Origin: Aureobasidium sp. EXF-3400
Lineage: Eukaryota; Ascomycota; Dothideomycetes; Dothideales; Saccotheciaceae
Assembly: GCA_024195585.1 (NCBI GenBank)
Contig: SWBL01000419.1
Span: forward strand, 1-37,732
Length of the DNA stretch: 37,732 nt
Reading direction: 5' to 3'
Both the position numbers and the translations under genes were made by a program. The notes under the pieces are model-generated. The model was not told where the DNA came from. It saw only the letters and a program-made list of their open reading frames with translations, and did not search any database. Below, one piece after another: positions 1-10,351 of this stretch; the stretch's first letter is position 1; each line of letters starts with the position of its first letter.

Positions 1-1
1 C

Positions 2-327
2 TTGATGAAGCGTATCCAGCGTGGTCCCGTCCGCGGTATCTCGTTCAAGCTCCAGGAAGAGGAGCGCGAGCGCAAGGACCAGTACGTCCCCGAGGTCTCT
101 GCCCTCGACTTCACCCAGAACTCCGAGTCTGGCATGCTCGACGTCGACCAGGACACCAAGGACCTCCTCAAGTCCCTCGGCGTAAGTTTCTACTTTCTTC
201 CTCCTAAATCCCATCGTCTAACATCTTTCCTCAGTTCGACGCCATCAACGTCAACGTCGTCCCCGTCGCCCAGCAGCAGGTTGCCGAGCGTCCTCGCCGC
301 TTCGGCGACCGCCTCCCCCGCAACTAA
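2..327 (+). CDS. RPS17: 40S ribosomal protein eS17 (RPS17), 3' part
   Basis: This is a component of the small ribosomal subunit in the cytoplasm. Two exons are visible: 2-181 (60 codons, open at the window edge) and 235-327. The intron at 182-234 starts gtaagt and ends tcag, with clean phase-0 joining. The first exon carries the characteristic eS17 run [20 protein letters not shown]. The second gives a short tail ending in [10 protein letters not shown], typical of fungal eS17. The N-terminal part, about 40 residues in this family, lies upstream of the window, so the ATG at 5 is an internal methionine. Codon use is strongly C-ending, as expected for a highly expressed gene. The identification is firm. 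Confidence 0.95.
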
Positions 328-1287
328 GCGTTTGTTCGCTTTACCGTCCAGCGGCCTCGGAAAAGTTCTTGACAAAATTGGCGGCAGTTCTACATGGCGC
401 ATTAGTCTTGCTAGGTTCGGGTTTTTCTTCTAATGACAAAATCTGCTCCCCCTTCTGCACAACCAGGTGTCGCTGATTCTTTTTCGCTTCGGCAAGAAGA
501 TGATGCTTGATTGCCAATCATTCACAATTCTGCGTTGCTTCGGCCATGAGATCGCAGCAGAAGAGTCTATGGGTAGTGCTGAGACTTGCTTCTGATGTTG
601 ATTCTCGTGGCTGGCTGAGATTGAGACTCGCAAGAGAAAAACCCTTCCTGCTTGTCTACAGTCTCGGCCGCTTGTGACTCTGTTCTTATGTGTGAATGTT
701 TTCTCGTGACCCCATGTATTCTCTGTGCTTGATGCATTGTGCCTTATCTGTTCGGCTGCATCGCATGGCTGCTCGAGGTATCTGGTTGTTCGCGACTTTA
801 CCATAGGTGGAAGTATCGCATGATGTTCTACGAGCCATAATCTGCTCCCTACCAACATTGCATGTATGCCACTGAGACTATCTGCGATTCACTGCTGGAG
901 AAACCAAATATGTTTGGGCTCCTATGCGCGTATGGCTCGACATGCAATAACTCGTTGCATCGCCGTCTATAAACTCACGACCAATATCCTGTTTGGTGAT
1001 GAATTAACCCATCACTTGCTCGATGAGGTAAGTCCGACTATGGTAGCATTACGAATTCGAAGTGAGATCTTCACAACTTACTACTCTCGAGGGACTGTAT
1101 TCATCGCTGTTGTGGGTTTGGTGCAGTAGTAAGGATGATGGTTCAGGTGATTGTTATGTGTGTTTGGATGAAGGAAGGAATAGACGGTAAGTATATACTT
1201 TTTCGTACACGCTTGAATCATTATCTTGGCTTTGGGGATAGAAGGATTGATATAGAGTGATGTATCTTCAATCTTTGATGGCTTGTC
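328..1287. other. Intergenic, no gene seen
   Basis: This holds the eS17 3' flank and the downstream flank of the I9-like gene. An open frame at 430-858 (-) and another at 866-1129 (+) have no recognisable domain, no exon partner and low-complexity composition. I call no gene here. Confidence 0.5.
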
Positions 1288-1568
1288 TTAGACAGTTACC
1301 CAATCCTGCAACTCCTCATCCCAGATATCGTAGCCCATAGCCTTGTTCAATCTTTGTGGGTTGACAGTCTCGAAAGTGTCATCAGCATATATTTTGTCCA
1401 AGAATTCTTCTTCCTGCTCTTCCGAGTCAAAGACGACGTAATACCCTCTTCGGCTATTATGCTGCAATGGCAAATCTTTGAGGACAGTACCCAGGTGTAT
1501 GTTCTTCTGTTCAGCAGTGGAAAAGTAGACAACCCAGGCGAGAGGAATTTTCCTTCCAGTGTGTTAGC

Positions 1569-1600
<32 letters not shown>

Positions 1601-2572
1601 CAGACAAAGCGTTATAACCAAAGTGGAAAATTCCACCAGGGTTAGTCATGGAGAAAAATCAAAAAAGAATGAATGCCAGGGGCAAAACTTACGTATTTCC
1701 ATCATCCGTAACTTCAACCTCTGGATCTGAAAACTGGAGGATAGACCACATTCTTTCGGTTTCGTAGTCTTCTTTTGCGTCGCCTGTCAGTTGTTTACCG
1801 CCTTCCCTGGAAAAGAAACCTCGGGGTCTTGTGACGATGAACCCGACGTTTGGGTCTTTGCGTAGCGAGTCGAGTGTTATTGATGAACCAGAGAGAGCAG
1901 CTGATACGGCATATCCATTGATTTCAGGAATGATTTGTTCGACGTGATTTCGCAGCACCACAGGCAAAGAAGCCAAATGCTCCTCAACATCACCGGTATT
2001 GCGTAAACCAACGATATACTGTTTCCCAAGCCACTGCGGTTGTTTTCCAGGTTCGTTCTTTGCTTCTTCCGCTGCTGAGCGTGCGAGTATATCTTGTTTC
2101 TGTTTTTCCTCCAACGCACGCGCTGCATTTGTATCTCCAGCAACGTATATGTATCCACTATCAGATATACCCCAGACATTTGGATCTGCAGCTACATGTG
2201 GCAATACATTTCTAGGAATGGTAGCTGTATAGCCATTGACAATGTGTTTTGCTGAAAACCCAGATGTCCAGAGAGAAGGTACAGTAGAAGAGAGATGATC
2301 AAGGTGCTGCGACCACGTATAGCCATCATGGAAGCGGATGATGTATTCTTGAGATGCGAGAGTTGGGCGAAGGCTAAAGATGTTCGTGGGGTTAGCAGGT
2401 GAGTGTCAGAGGAATAAAGACATAAAGTATGCCATGGCAAGAGCAAGGTAGTAGACAGAAGTGAAAGTGGCAAGACATACTTGATGGGACATTGGTCATT
2501 GATCATCTCGCCATTTGTCAAGAAAGAAAAGCTCAAGACAAATACGAAGAAGGATAGAAGACCTGTAAACAT
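1288..2572 (-). CDS. Secreted protein with three inhibitor-I9-like units
   Basis: The spliced product is 345 aa from three exons (2572-2481, 2373-1693, 1552-1288). Both introns (2480-2374, 1692-1553) are GT-AG and phase 2, and the joins keep one frame. The N-terminus (MFTGLLSFFVFVLSFSF) is a good signal peptide. Residues about 35-105 resemble a peptidase-inhibitor I9 (subtilase propeptide) domain: EYIIRFHDGYTWSQHL, then GYTATIP, then AADPNVWGIS. A second copy (QYIVGLRNTGDVEEHLASL, GYAVSAALS, KDPNVGFI) and a weaker third (LAWVVYFS, GYYVVFDSEEQ, DDTFETVNP) follow. No subtilase catalytic domain follows in the gene or nearby. Known I9 domains act as chaperones and inhibitors of subtilisin-like proteases. 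A secreted protease-inhibitor role is inference. The second intron contains a long CT tract. Confidence 0.75.
1567..1600. repeat. (GA)n microsatellite inside an intron
   Basis: A run of A followed by about 14 GA dinucleotides. On the minus strand it is a (CT)n-T7 tract just upstream of the 3' splice site of intron 2 of the I9-like gene, so it doubles as an unusually long polypyrimidine tract. Confidence 0.85.
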
Positions 2573-3147
2573 GTTGATGTGGTGCAGAGATGAAGAACTC
2601 GTAGAAAGGACATGAAGCGATGGAAGGTTGATGTGCGGCTTAGATATGTTTATAGACATGACATCTGATTTAACCTTTCCGATACGTGACAAGTAGCAAA
2701 CTGCAAACATGACTCTTTCGAAATGTTGACACGTCTGTAGTGGCACTCTAGCAATATGTGTCGTCTTGGCTTTCTTTAAGCCTGATCATCCAGGCCCGGG
2801 GAACATCGAAAGTCAGCGTTGAATACACATAGACAGAGTGAGTAGTGGATAACGAAAGAGCACATTAGAGTGGACGGATGGTGGATTTGTTTGGCTTGAG
2901 TACCCTCAGGCAACAGATGATGGATCCGATCCACAGCTAGAAACAGACAGAGCAAGGAAAAACAAAGAGTAAATAAGACACGACCACATCCGAGATTTCC
3001 TGGTTCTGTGGTCCGCGGACGTGTTGTACATTCTCATCCCTATTCGTGAAATTCGCAAAGAAGTACGTTGTTGAAAGGATTAATCGCTCCAACAGGAGTG
3101 ATGAGCCACGTTGTGGAGTAAGAGCTTGGCATTACCCATTGGCATCA
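2573..3147. other. Intergenic, upstream of the I9-like gene
   Basis: No supported gene. This is the promoter side of the I9-like gene and the downstream side of the monooxygenase pseudogene. An alternative long frame at 2573-2746 only extends the I9-like first exon upstream of the signal peptide; I do not use it. Confidence 0.5.
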
Positions 3148-3890
3148 TCATTCATCGTCGATCGCTGTTCGTAGTTGAGAAGAAGAAGCAGCTTGAGATG
3201 TACTCCTTCTTTGCTCTTCCAACCACTTCATCGCTGCCTCGTCCTTGCAGTTATAGTCTAAGAACTCCGCAGCGTTCAAAGTAAACTTGATACCTCCCGT
3301 TTCAGTTACAGATTTAGCTTGTTGGCGACTGTACGCCTGAATCAAACTAGAGCGTCGATATCTTGCTTCGAAGATGTTAGACAGAGCCCGAGTAATATCT
3401 GGAAGGGTGGATTTGGAGGTCGTGGTGGAAAAGAAGGTGGAAAGAGCTTCGGCATCTTCGATGCTTTGGGATGCACCTTGGCCTTGCAGAGAAATATGAG
3501 TGAGACATTCATGTAGAGAAACGATGAGAGTGATCAACCCTGAGTTAACAACATGGCATGCGCGGCATCTCCAACAATAATGCATCTTCCTGCCTTCCAA
3601 GTAAGCAAATGATCGATATCCCTCAACTGCCAAAGCGCAATCCGGAGCCTGAGCAAAGACATCGTTGATCCACTAATGAAAATCGTGATACGTCTCTAGT
3701 AGCTTGGAAAGCGAGCCTTGAGTAGTCTCACTTTTTGAATTCGATCTCTCGTTGAGGGCCTCTCATGGCGACTGCCTAGCTTGGCGTTAATTGCTGTACC
3801 GTCGTTCAGATTTGAGTCAAATGCCCGTAGCAGCTACACCTGCAATACCCCCTCCAACTATGACTGTTTGTCCTTTTCCTCGAGATGTCC
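3148..3890 (-). pseudogene. Decayed FAD-dependent monooxygenase (salicylate hydroxylase-like)
   Basis: Read on the minus strand, the remnants occur in family order. First is an FAD-binding Rossmann motif (GQTVIVGGGIAGVAATGI), closed by an in-frame TGA at 3817-3819. Then comes a segment with an in-frame TAG at 3673-3675, followed by LWQLRDIDHLLTW and GRCIIVGDAAHAM, the second FAD/NAD(P)H motif of class A flavoprotein monooxygenases. Last is GQGASQSIEDAEAL with the C-terminal tail ending at 3148. About 150 residues normally lying between the Rossmann motif and the GDAAHA motif are missing. The join between GDAAHAM and GQGAS is also frame-broken, since no GT-AG intron restores it. I see no in-frame start codon. 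With two stops, a large internal deletion and a broken frame this is a pseudogene. It faces the oxygenase gene across a shared promoter. Confidence 0.85.
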
Positions 3891-4423
3891 AGCCTGATAG
3901 ATATCTGTGCCGCAGCTTCGACGGTCAGGGAATCGTGCAATGTTTCGCTCGCCTTCAATACCTTGATGGGCGACAACAATCTTTGTACAGCCAACCCATG
4001 TTGTCGACCGTTCTCGGGACCACTTCAGGATCATGAGCAAGTACCGTGCAGGTGCGTATACTCGAGGTGCGGGGTGTGCACAGTAGAGGACCGAAGTGGC
4101 GGGTGGCATGTCCGAACCGAGCCGTGAGATCTCGGTTCGGTCAGTCTGCTGCGGAGAAAGCGTCAACCTCCTTCGCGATCCGAGCCTGATTCTTGATGGG
4201 CTCGGAATCCAGCAAACTGCTTGCAGACCAAGGAACCGTCCACACTTCGGTTCGGAATGCAAGAAGACCATCGTAGGAGGAATTCTATGATGGCGGCGAG
4301 ATGCTTTTGACATATATCATCCCACCTTCTTGAGCCAGACCACAGACTGTTACAACTACAGAGACATATCAGCCTCATCTCAATCGAAGAATATTCATCA
4401 TCGCTCGTACAACCAACACTATT
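3891..4423. promoter_or_regulatory. Divergent promoter with three CGGTTCGG elements
   Basis: This intergenic stretch separates the decayed monooxygenase (-) from the dioxygenase-family gene (+). The octamer CGGTTCGG occurs at 4133-4140 and 4248-4255, and in reverse complement at 4112-4119. The element holds two direct CGG triplets two bases apart, the kind of half-site bound by Zn(II)2Cys6 regulators. Binding by the regulator encoded at 5839-8004 is inference. Confidence 0.55.
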
Positions 4424-5561
4424 ATGTCGACCCAGACATCAACACAGAGATCCGAGGCGGAGCAACTCCGCTTGAAGGCCAGCAACAGCCCAGTCAACGA
4501 TTGGCAGGCCGATCTAGCCAGAGATGGATATGCGGTCGTGAAAGGTGCTGTCGCAAAGGAAAAGGCTGCACAATATGCGGAGCGCATGTATCAGTATCTT
4601 GAGGGCTTGTAAGTAAAAAGAAAAGACTCATCAAGTCTGCGACTATATAGACGGCTAACTTGGTGTTTAGCGGCCTCGGCTTCGACAGAAACGACCGCTC
4701 TACGTGGACTTCGGAGCACCTGCCAGAGATCAACAACAAGGGCATGTGTCTTGATTACGCCGTTGCTCACGAAGACTTCGTTTGGGACGTCCGATCAGAG
4801 CCTAGTGTGGTTGGAGCATTCGAACAATGGTTAGAAACCAAAGACCTAATTGTCTCTTTCGATGCTGTCAATTTTGGTCTGACTGGTCGCAAAGACTTGG
4901 CTCCTAACACACCGTGGCCTCATCAAGATCAGGACCCCACAAAGAACGGTTTCCGCTGCTTGCAAGGTCTTGTCAACATCCTGCCCAACGGACCCAACGA
5001 CGGAGGTCTTATAGTGTGCAAGGGTGCTCATCTCTACAGCGAGCAATTTCACCGCGAGGTTGGACTCCCGGAGAAGGAACGCAATGAACATATTCCGGCC
5101 TGGAACCCTGAGTGGTACGGTTTCACCAACAACGGTATGAAGTGGTTAGAGAAGAAGGGATTCGAGTGGGTCAAGGTTTCTGCAGAGCCGGGTGACCTTT
5201 TGCTCTGGGACTCCAGAACACCACACTACAACCTGAGTTCCACCACAGATCAGAACCGCTTCTGTGTATACACTTGCTACATGCCCGTCGCCGATGCAAG
5301 TCAGGAAGACCTCAAGCGCAAGAAGGTTGCCTTTGAGGGTTGGTTCGGCACCACACACTGTAAGTTCTCCATGACTCCGCAACATCTTTGACTCGAGAGT
5401 ATTGACAAGAGAATCCAGGGCCAAATTGTCGCGTCATGGGACGTAATCAAGCGAAGAGGAATGGCGAGCCTGACCCTCACAACAGGACTGAGCCAGTTAA
5501 AAAGCCTCATCTGAGTGAGCGCGCATACCGGCTCACAGGTATTCCGTACATCAAGGCTTGA
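4424..5561 (+). CDS. Phytanoyl-CoA dioxygenase (PhyH) family Fe(II)/2-oxoglutarate oxygenase
   Basis: Three exons (4424-4608, 4671-5359, 5419-5561) give a 338-residue protein. Both introns are gtaagt...ag and the frame is continuous. The iron-binding facial triad is visible: H146 and D148 in WPHQDQD, and the distal H247 in RTPHYNLS, followed by R258 in DQNRF as the likely 2-oxoglutarate carboxylate ligand. The layout and length match fungal PhyH-family proteins, which hydroxylate or otherwise oxidise small molecules, often in secondary or catabolic pathways. I see no peroxisomal PTS1; the C-terminus is PYIKA. Its neighbours (decayed flavin monooxygenase, Zn(II)2Cys6 regulator, MFS transporter) suggest a small pathway. 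The substrate cannot be told from sequence. Confidence 0.85.
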
Positions 5562-5838
5562 TGAGGGGCTACAGAGATGGGGATTGGAAACATCCAATTG
5601 TTCGTGAATTTGTTTTTGGAGCAAGGTTCGGCTTTATATCCAGGTAGTTCGACAAAGCACATTCTTCTCAAGAGTTCATTGACTTATGATCCAGCGAGCC
5701 TTGTCAGCTCTCTTTGGCATGTTCCCATTGCGAAAAGAATTGTGTAGTTTGACAATGTCGAGATCTCGCGCACTCGTCTAGAAAGTCGGAATTTTGAACT
5801 GGTTGTACTAGCAGATAAAAGATAGAGCGCCTAACCTG

Positions 5839-8004
5839 TCAGTGTGGCTCGTCGAAGGACAAGTGTGGAATGCCCATCAAGTGCTCAATGTCCATCCCTT
5901 CGAATGCTCCAGTGTCCAAAGCAAAATCGCCTACATACAAGCGTGGGAATAGCAGATTCCATTCGTCTGATAGATTTGGATCTTGTTCATGACCCAAGTG
6001 CGGAGCACCAAGATCATGGTCGCGGCTTGCAGATCCTCCTGGTAGGGCGATATGTGACTGATTGGCCTGTGGCGAAGTTCTCCTTGTTGGTGCCCTCGAG
6101 CTTGCCAGACCGTTTGGAGAAAGCGTGTCCCGAGATGCAAATTGCTTCAAGGTCTTCAATAACGTATAGAATCCAGGGTCTTGTCCATCTGCAGTGTATC
6201 TTTGTTCGACTGCTTCGGCTGCTGAATAGATCAGACCGAGGTCGGAGCGAGCAGACCACGAGGTCGCATTTTTCAAAGTGCTGATCGATAGCACATAGAT
6301 GGCCATCAGAGGTCCAGTCATTGTTTGCAGCCTCGAGTGGTCCGTAATGTCTCGAGCTTGCAAGAATGCAGTAATAATAGCTCTGGCAGAGTTGGCACAT
6401 ATCGACTCGCTCGATGCTAAGCGGCCTGCATTGGTTTTGCACAAGTCGTATCGAGCAAGATTCGTCTGGTGAATCTCCTTGTCCATCAACAATGCAGCTC
6501 GATGCAAATTGATCATGGTCGTGTGAAACTGGATACTCAAGAATGCTCGAGAAAGAGCAAGATTCGAGCCATTGATCGTAATGTCTCCATCGCAGCGCAA
6601 TTGTGCAGGGAGATTGTTTTGCCATTCAATCAGAGCCCGGTCTAAGGAAGATTGTGCTTCTAGAACCTCTCTAATGGTCGGAAGCCTCGGCGTACATAGA
6701 TGCCTACATACACTCCCCTGTATAGAAGCCAGATCGAGTAGAGCTTGCAAGGGTGCTAGATCCTGTACACCTGTGGTTTGAAGGTCCCTTGACTGATCAA
6801 TGTCCTCATCTTGGACCTGTGGAGGGCGCCCAGTCTCTAGGCTCATTATACGATCGAGGCAATATGCGCCCCACCAAATCTGGATGCCTAGTCTCAAGGA
6901 TTCGGTCTGCTCTGGATCAAGCTTGCCATAACCGTTCAATTTTCGGTGCAAGCCAAGGGTGTGCAATATGCGAATTGCTTGACCTAGCGCTTGCGATCCG
7001 GCACCGTCCTTGTTGCGACCTCGCAAAGCCAAGCAGATGAGCAGTAAGGCTTGAGCTGATGTCACATACGGCTGCGCAACAAGGTAGGCATACAGAGAGT
7101 ACGCCGCCGTGACGAGGTCGAGTCCTTGATTGGTGTGACCAAGAGAGTCGGCTCCAATAGCTAGACAAGCATAAACAGTCGCAATCAGTGGCCTCTGACG
7201 GACTGGAAGTTTCTTCAAGTCTTGCTGAGACATATACTGTATTGACGAAGTGATATCTTCCACCGAAACGATTGGGAACAAGACTCCAACGCCTAAACAA
7301 AATGCGGCAAGATACTCTTGCCAAGCAGTAGGTATTGAAGGCATATAGAGATCTGGTGGCAAATCCATCTCCTCGCAAAACCTCATACCATGCTGAAAAG
7401 AACTTGTGAGGCCAGTGGGAGCAATGTGAAAGGTCATGTCCAGCCATTGCGAGAACACTTGCAGACTCGTCGACCCAAGATACTTCCGTTCAGTAGCGCT
7501 CACTGAATTTACAGCAAAGCCAGGGCTCTGGACATTGTCCATCACACCAGATTGAATGCTGGATTCGACTATCGGCCTTGGAAAATGATCATACTGACCA
7601 TTTTGTGGATCTGATCTACGCACAAGGCCACTGATTTCCATACGCGAGCCAGAGATGCCGTTCAACCCAGAATTGGGTGACGTGCCTAATTGCCAGACGG
7701 GGATCTGAGACGCGTCTGCATTGCGCTCCACTGAGTCCACCGCTGGATTAACGCGGTCGGATGACAGTGACTGAGCAGATACGCCGGATTGAGTCGCGGG
7801 AGCAGTACCAGCCCTTCGCCGAGCAAAAGTGGTGACTTGATCAGGATGGTTCGGGTCGGTGGTGATACACTCAACTCCTGCTCGGACGCAATTGGAACAA
7901 GATGGTTGACGCTCGTCACAACGAACCTTTCGTGAACGACATTTGTTACAAGCTCGGGAAAGACGAACGCGTTTTTGCGGTCGGCTCGCAACATCCGAAG
8001 ACAT
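5839..8004 (-). CDS. Zn(II)2Cys6 fungal transcription factor
   Basis: A single-exon gene of 721 aa. The binuclear zinc cluster is complete at residues 19-46: C19-x2-C22-x6-C29-x6-C36-x2-C39-x6-C46, preceded by a basic stretch (RPQKRVRLSR). The central part, including EYLAAFCLGVGVLFPIVS and WWGAYCLDRIMSLETGRPP, is typical of the fungal-specific transcription factor (middle homology) domain. The C-terminus is acidic and aromatic, a plausible activation region. It is a nuclear DNA-binding protein. It is divergent from the MFS transporter, with which it shares a promoter, and tail-to-tail with the dioxygenase gene. It is the obvious candidate regulator of both. The pathway controlled is not known. 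Confidence 0.9.
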   Translation of the reverse strand: MSSDVASRPQKRVRLSRACNKCRSRKVRCDERQPSCSNCVRAGVECITTDPNHPDQVTTFARRRAGTAPATQSGVSAQSLSSDRVNPAVDSVERNADASQIPVWQLGTSPNSGLNGISGSRMEISGLVRRSDPQNGQYDHFPRPIVESSIQSGVMDNVQSPGFAVNSVSATERKYLGSTSLQVFSQWLDMTFHIAPTGLTSSFQHGMRFCEEMDLPPDLYMPSIPTAWQEYLAAFCLGVGVLFPIVSVEDITSSIQYMSQQDLKKLPVRQRPLIATVYACLAIGADSLGHTNQGLDLVTAAYSLYAYLVAQPYVTSAQALLLICLALRGRNKDGAGSQALGQAIRILHTLGLHRKLNGYGKLDPEQTESLRLGIQIWWGAYCLDRIMSLETGRPPQVQDEDIDQSRDLQTTGVQDLAPLQALLDLASIQGSVCRHLCTPRLPTIREVLEAQSSLDRALIEWQNNLPAQLRCDGDITINGSNLALSRAFLSIQFHTTMINLHRAALLMDKEIHQTNLARYDLCKTNAGRLASSESICANSARAIITAFLQARDITDHSRLQTMTGPLMAIYVLSISTLKNATSWSARSDLGLIYSAAEAVEQRYTADGQDPGFYTLLKTLKQFASRDTLSPNGLASSRAPTRRTSPQANQSHIALPGGSASRDHDLGAPHLGHEQDPNLSDEWNLLFPRLYVGDFALDTGAFEGMDIEHLMGIPHLSFDEPH

Positions 8005-8673
8005 GGGTGACCGCTAGAGGTGCGAAGCGCTGTCAAACAAATCAGAGTAAAGCGTGCTACTGTATCGCTAGCCGTACATTTCAAGGCCCATCCTGTCGGA
8101 ATCAGTCGTCTGAACGCCACGGACTGCACACCACGTGCACACCATCGGAAGGAAGAAGGAGTTGATGAAGGTCGAAGAATGGCTCGGGTCGTCAATACAG
8201 CGAGAAGCGGGGTAATTTTGGTGCCGCCGACTCCACAGAAAACTTGCCGATATTCATCCTTTGACTTCCTTCCCTTGAGGCTTCCATTTGTGCATCTCGG
8301 TTCAGCTCCACTCTCTCGGTTCGGAGCAACTTTCCTCTTTCTATCGCTAATGTTGACCCACGTTCGACTTTACTCCTCGGTGACTTCGACCGACGGTTCG
8401 GCTTGTGGCTGATGGATCAGATTGAGCATGGTTGGCCTTGAACTTGAACTTGAACTTGATGGGGCCCCGTGGGGGCATCCTCCACCTACTCGCTCACACT
8501 TTATTGCAGTGTGTCCACTATCCCGTGGAGAGAGCTCGCGACTGTAGTCCAAGCGGGCTATAATACCCTGATGCTGACCTGGTTCCCCGCACCTGCAGCG
8601 ATTCGACTCTGTTGCTCAAGTTACCATCTTCCTTATCGACATTCTTCTCGCTACCACAGGACCCATATCCATC
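8005..8673. promoter_or_regulatory. Divergent promoter between regulator and MFS transporter
   Basis: A 669-bp shared intergenic region. CGGTTCGG occurs at 8317-8324 and 8394-8401, and a one-mismatch copy (CGGTTCAG) at 8298-8305. A short direct repeat of TTGAAC units lies near 8438-8461, followed by a GGGGCCCC palindrome. The octamer is the same as in the promoter at 3891-4423, which suggests a common regulator. Confidence 0.55.
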
Positions 8674-10351
8674 ATGGCATCCAACAAAGACCTTGACAAG
8701 GCGACCATGGTAGCGGACCACTTAGAACTGCCCGAGAAAGGTTCCTCGGACCATGTACAGCCCTCGAACGGTGATCTGCAGCTTATCAATACTACTGGTG
8801 AAGTCAGAAGAATTCCCATTCCTTCTAGCGACCCGAACGATCCTCTCAACTACTCTAAGTGGAGGAAGTTGGGAATCTTGATTTGCTGCTGCTGGTTCTC
8901 CATCTTCTCTCTCGTCCTTGTTGGCAGTCTGGGTCCTATTCTCGGCGTGTTTATTGGTCTTTATGCTCCTGCTGGAAAGTCCGTCCAACAGGTCGTCAAT
9001 CTTACTACCTATCCCAGCTTGGTCATGGCATTCGGTATGTGGTAGCTCCGAACATAGAGGAGAAAGATATTCACTGACCAACTACCCAGGCAGCTTCCTC
9101 ATCCTTCCTCTGTCCATGATGTTTGGTAGGCGGCCCATCTTCTTGGCATGTTCTCTTCTTCTCATTGGATCTACGTTTGGCGCCGGTGCCAGCAATTCAT
9201 ACAATACCCATATGGCTTGTCGTATTCTTCAGGGTGTCGCGGCCGGTGCAACCGAGTCCGTATTGCCTCTGATCATCACCGACATGACTTTCGTAGACGA
9301 GCGTGGCCTATACTTTGGCATTTACTGGGGCACCCAGAACCTTATCAATACCGTCTTCGGCATCAGCTCTTCCTACTTGGTTGCTGCCACAACCTGGAGA
9401 TACTTCTACTGGGTCCTGGGTATCTTTGCTGCTACTGGTATTGTTGCTGCCTTGTTCTTATTGAGTGAGACAAGATACACCAGGTCCCCTGCTTCAATGA
9501 ATGGTCAGGTCCTCTTCACCGACGAGTGGGGCGTCACTCATTTCCTGACCGATGCCGAAGCTCGTGAGCGTTTTGGTGTCGTTCAACAATCAGACAGCCA
9601 AGAACACCGCCAGAAGACCTACCTGGAACACCTCAATCCTATCAGCGGTGTCGCACCCAACGCACTGAAGCTGGGCCTCGGTGCGGAGTTGAAAATGGTA
9701 CAGTCCCTCAGTTCTCCTGGTGTCATCTGGGCCATCTTGGTATCCTCGATTGTCCTTGGGACTGGTATTGCCATGTCCCTCGTCTATGCTTCCATCTTGA
9801 CGACTGAGTTTCACTGGTCTGAGAAGGCTATTGGACTTGTCAACGTCGGTATCTTTCCTGCATCTCTTGCAGCGATGTTCTACGCTGGCTACATCGGCGA
9901 CAAAATGAATCTCTGGCTTGCTAAACGCCGCAACGGCGTCCACGTCCCCGAGGACACTCTGATACAACTCATCTTGCCTTTCATTGTTGGCGCAATTGGA
10001 ATCATCATTTTCGCTGTCACAGCAAATGACCCGCAGAACCATTCCTCTTGGGGCATCATAATGGGCTGGACCCTCTACGAGTTTGGGTTCATTATTGTGT
10101 TAATCACAACCACACACTTCGGCTCCGAAGCCTTCCCTAAGAATCCTGGACCGGCTCTGGTTGTTGTCATCGGAAGCAAGAACATCATTTCCTTTGGCGC
10201 ATCTTTTGGTATCGTTCCTATGGTTCATGCTTACAACTACCTCACTGCTTTTATGATTCTGTTCGGTATCTATGTCGGCATTTTTTTGCTGGGCATTCCA
10301 GTCTACTTCTTCAATCCTAAGTGGAGAGCCTATATGGCCAGGGACAAATAA
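8674..10351 (+). CDS. MFS transporter (drug/polyamine-type, 12 TM)
   Basis: Two exons (8674-9034, 9090-10351), intron gtatgt...cccag, phase 1, giving 540 aa. After a hydrophilic N-terminus comes the fungal MFS signature DPLNYSKWRK, then the first transmembrane segments. The loop 2-3 motif is MFGRRPI, followed by CRILQGVAAGATESVLPL in TM4. A hydrophilic central loop (about residues 240-300) separates two six-helix halves; the second half includes YAGYIGDKMNLWLAKRRNG. It is a plasma-membrane or vacuolar proton-coupled transporter of small molecules by family. The shared promoter with the Zn(II)2Cys6 gene suggests it moves the substrate or product of the adjacent oxygenase pathway. The start at 8674 is the first in-frame ATG, in good context (ATCATGG). 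Confidence 0.85.

Noticed and set aside
430..858. 142-codon minus frame next to eS17
   Set aside because: No domain, unordered composition, antisense to the eS17 3' flank, and no splice partner.
6014..7447. Long minus frames inside the regulator gene in other frames
   Set aside because: Shadows of the Zn(II)2Cys6 coding sequence, which has the zinc cluster in its own frame.
8020..8412. 130-codon plus frame in the regulator/MFS promoter
   Set aside because: It covers the divergent promoter and overlaps the 5' side of the regulator; no protein-like pattern.
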